From positions 62,001 to 126,000 of the forward strand of contig NZ_CP061947.1 of NCBI RefSeq assembly GCF_014838715.1: a DNA stretch of 64,000 nt, given 5' to 3'. Below are positions 62,014-64,000 of the stretch, piece after piece; the first letter of the stretch is position 1, and the number at the start of each line of letters is the position of its first letter. This DNA comes from Algoriphagus sp. Y33. GTDB taxonomy: Bacteria > Bacteroidota > Bacteroidia > Cytophagales > Cyclobacteriaceae. Below the pieces are notes generated by a model. It was not told the DNA's origin. It ran no database searches and saw only the letters and a program-made list of their open reading frames with translations. A program made the position numbers and the translations under genes.

Positions 62014-62136
62014 AATAATAAGGTTATAGCTTAAAACGTCTTTATTTTGTTTAGCAACTCATGGCCGATAGAAATGAGACCGTCTAATAAATTAAATCAG
62101 GATTTTGCCTTAGGTTTTGTTAAGAGACCATTAATT

Positions 62137-62268
62137 GCAATAAAATCTGGCTGTTTGGAGACTGAGTCCGCTGCGGCGGATATGGTGAAGTCGAAAATTG
62201 CAACGCAGTGGCTGATTTTGAAGCAATTATTGGTCGCAATAACTTGCCCGCCGTGGCGTAGAAATGCT
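62137..62268 (+). repeat. Dispersed repeat, copy B
   Basis: Contains CTGTTTGGAGACTGAGTCCG, then the palindrome TCCGCTGCGGCGGA (62167-62180), GATATGGTG, CTGATTTTGAAG and GCCGTGGCGTAGAAATGC, in the same order as copy A at 59354-59479. It is followed by a pair of direct repeats GCATATTTCGGG at 62272-62283 and 62422-62433. Confidence 0.7.
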
Positions 62269-62445
62269 AATGCATATTTCGGGTTAAAAAGGTTTTTTTA
62301 AACTTCTAAAAGAAATCCCCATAGGGAAACAATTTGTGCCAGATATTCCTACCGGTGGATCTTCAGCGCATTGCAGTGGGAAGATTCTGGCTCAATTTGT
62401 TGAGGGAACTCAACGGATTGAGCATATTTCGGGGTAAACAACTGA

Positions 62446-64000
62446 CTATTTTTCTTTCAATTCCGGACTTTCAAACCCAAGCTTTTTTAATCCTCGCTGA
62501 ATTTCCGGTGCTCCCATAAATAGTTTCCATCCAAGTCCAGTCCTGTGATTTTCTATCATGGTGACCATTGGTCCTTGGTCTATTGCAAGGTAGCGATTAG
62601 GGTAGAAGTCATGCTCAGGACTTATCGCATCGTAGAATCCATATCTTCCCAATACTTTTTCTCCATAATTGTAATAGAGATTTTTGATCACTTTCATGGA
62701 TTTCTCAGGAGTGTAGGGAATGGAAGAAATGGCGGCCGTAGGTGATATCACACCGGTGTCATTTCCGGGAAAATGTGCATTGTAGAAATTAATGGAATAA
62801 GAGGCAGTAAGTCCCCACAAATCCTCTCCATATCCTGCAAACCCACCTGAGTTCTCTATGCACCAAGCCCGGTTGATCAATGTATGATTGGTGTTTTCCT
62901 TTTGATAATCCGCATATTGATCCTTAAGCCCCATCGGATTCAAACCGAGATATGAGTAATGTGCCCAGAAAAGCGGTCCTCCCATTTTTTCAGCACCGTT
63001 GTGTTTGAGTTGTAGTTCGTAGCCGAAGGCTTCATTTTTGGCTTTGATCGCACCGCCTCTTGCCCAGCCTTTATGGTATGCAGCAGGATCTATCGTGTGG
63101 GTAGGAGAGGCTGCTGCCAGCACATACGTAATGAGGCATTCATTGTATCCTTCCAGAGGAAAATTCATGTCCCAAGCATACTCGGGAGACCAGTGCCAAT
63201 AGAGTACATCCTGACCGCCCCTGGTGTACCAAGTCCAGTCCATTTCTTTCCATAGCTGATCAATTCTGGCGGCAACTGCCTTTTGGCGGTCATCACCATC
63301 CTTGAAGTATTCCCGCACTGCGATCAGACTCTGCATTAGAAAGGCGGACTCTACCAAGTCGCCGCCATTGTCTTTTTGTCCAAAAGGCTGAACTTTGCCG
63401 GTTTGACCATCTAACCAGTGTGGCCATACTCCCTTGAATCGGTCGGCTTTTTCCAGAAAACCGACGATTTTTTCAAAGCGCTCAACTCCCTGTTCCTTGG
63501 TGATCCATTTTCTTTCCATCCCGGCAATAAGTCCAAAAATACCCATTCCGGATCCTCCGGTAGTCACAATATGGGCATCATTCTGAGGATATTCACCGTC
63601 CATATGAATTCGCTCCGGCGCCATTCCCGAATTGGGTTCTGCGCCATCCCAGAAATAACGAAAAGTGTAAAACCCGACCATATCCAAAAGCTCCTCATCC
63701 GTCATTTTATGAGTCTCGGTGGCTGCTCTTCCGACTATGGTAGAATCCTCTCCCGAATAGGCTCTGATCTCATAATCCAGGTCAAGTTCCATACCCAGAT
63801 CATTTACAAAGTCCAGATAAAGGGTGTCCTGTACCATCGCACGTCTGGTGTAGGTCTTGTCATCCATACTTACCCACACCCCATAGGACTCTGCTTCGGG
63901 GGCTTGGTTCCAAGCCAGCTCCACATGAATATCGTAGGGAGTGGCTTTGATGGTATTTTCTTGTTCCGCTTCATTGGAGCATGCAAAAGAAAGTATGGAG
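62446..64000 (-). CDS. GH144-type glycoside hydrolase (glucoamylase-family protein), 5' end outside window
   Basis: The minus-strand frame stays open to the right edge, so the start lies beyond 64000; 517 residues are visible. The first visible residues SILSFACSNEAEQENTIKAT read as the end of a lipoprotein signal. A fibronectin/Ig-like N-terminal domain (VELAWNQAPEAESYGVWVSM) precedes the glycoamylase (PF10091-like) (alpha/alpha) barrel: FYTFRYFWDGAEPNSGMAPE, TTGGSGMGIFGLIAGMERKW, KDNGGDLVESAFLMQSLIAV, WDMNFPLEGYNECLITYVLA and FFSAHYSYLGLNP-like LFWAHYSYLGLNP. GH144 enzymes cleave beta-1,2-glucans; that exact activity is inferred. Convergent with no terminator noted. Confidence 0.88.
   Translation of the reverse strand, partial: SILSFACSNEAEQENTIKATPYDIHVELAWNQAPEAESYGVWVSMDDKTYTRRAMVQDTLYLDFVNDLGMELDLDYEIRAYSGEDSTIVGRAATETHKMTDEELLDMVGFYTFRYFWDGAEPNSGMAPERIHMDGEYPQNDAHIVTTGGSGMGIFGLIAGMERKWITKEQGVERFEKIVGFLEKADRFKGVWPHWLDGQTGKVQPFGQKDNGGDLVESAFLMQSLIAVREYFKDGDDRQKAVAARIDQLWKEMDWTWYTRGGQDVLYWHWSPEYAWDMNFPLEGYNECLITYVLAAASPTHTIDPAAYHKGWARGGAIKAKNEAFGYELQLKHNGAEKMGGPLFWAHYSYLGLNPMGLKDQYADYQKENTNHTLINRAWCIENSGGFAGYGEDLWGLTASYSINFYNAHFPGNDTGVISPTAAISSIPYTPEKSMKVIKNLYYNYGEKVLGRYGFYDAISPEHDFYPNRYLAIDQGPMVTMIENHRTGLGWKLFMGAPEIQRGLKKLGFESPELKEK

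Noticed and set aside
1..64000. CRISPR array, tRNA, rRNA or prophage
   Set aside because: No regularly spaced identical repeats, no cloverleaf-like sequence and no phage structural genes were noticed; the tandem unit at 30322-30607 has only two copies and is hairpin-type. A tRNA scan was not possible here.

Overview
The window looks like a chromosome segment from a member of the Bacteroidota, most likely a Cyclobacteriaceae (Algoriphagus-like) bacterium. The inference rests on family content: a SusC/SusD pair, a sensor of hybrid two-component (HTCS) architecture, a DUF4221 lipoprotein, an HYC_CC_PP-type metal protein, a GxxExxY protein, many secreted or lipoprotein hydrolases, weak or absent Shine-Dalgarno sites, and a TAnnTTTG-type promoter candidate. 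No rRNA, tRNA, CRISPR array or prophage was seen. About 50 intact genes, two decayed ones and several families of short dispersed repeats can be supported.

Layout. 0-14 kb is mostly housekeeping: a secreted Xaa-Pro aminopeptidase, a GxxExxY gene boxed by inverted repeats, an ArsR/HAD pair, pruA, a DUF4221 lipoprotein gene broken by two in-frame TAA codons, fabG, lpd, an ECF sigma/anti-sigma pair, and a DUF2721-GDPD-threonine aldolase operon with overlapping ends. 14-21 kb carries amino-sugar and sugar genes: a ROK kinase, a NagB/PIG-L fusion, gluconokinase, a secreted amidohydrolase and aldose 1-epimerase. 22-30 kb is a minus-strand peptidoglycan recovery locus (amidase, DigH-like DUF187 hydrolase, GNAT, AmpG-like permease, NagZ-like GH3). 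It is interrupted by a 5'-truncated IS110 transposase and faces a divergent DeoR-type regulator. 30-34 kb is a metal-linked trio (HMA protein, TonB receptor, HYC_CC_PP protein). 34-43 kb has an M20 amidohydrolase, a patatin/beta-barrel protein, a GH43 enzyme and a GMC oxidoreductase/subunit-3/TIM-barrel trio. 43-46 kb is a four-gene methyltransferase/WYL/GyrI-like/DUF1801 cluster. 45.9-59 kb holds ppk1, a membrane protein, and then the most interesting block: a 1233-residue sensor-regulator, SusC, SusD and a secreted PI-PLC/GDPD-alkaline phosphatase fusion. The right end has dispersed repeats, a CPA1 antiporter and a GH144-type glycoside hydrolase that runs off the window.

The strongest candidate for an undescribed system is 48.7-59.2 kb. 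The sensor keeps the propeller, Y_Y_Y and AraC domains of an HTCS, but the phospho-accepting His of its kinase segment reads as Asp and its receiver-like segment has lost the phospho-acceptor Asp and conserved Lys, so it probably signals without phosphotransfer. Next to it, a SusC/SusD importer is coupled to an enzyme that can be read as phosphodiesterase plus phosphomonoesterase in one chain. This suggests a PUL-like locus for organophosphate rather than glycan acquisition. Functions in that paragraph are inferences from motifs; no database search was possible.
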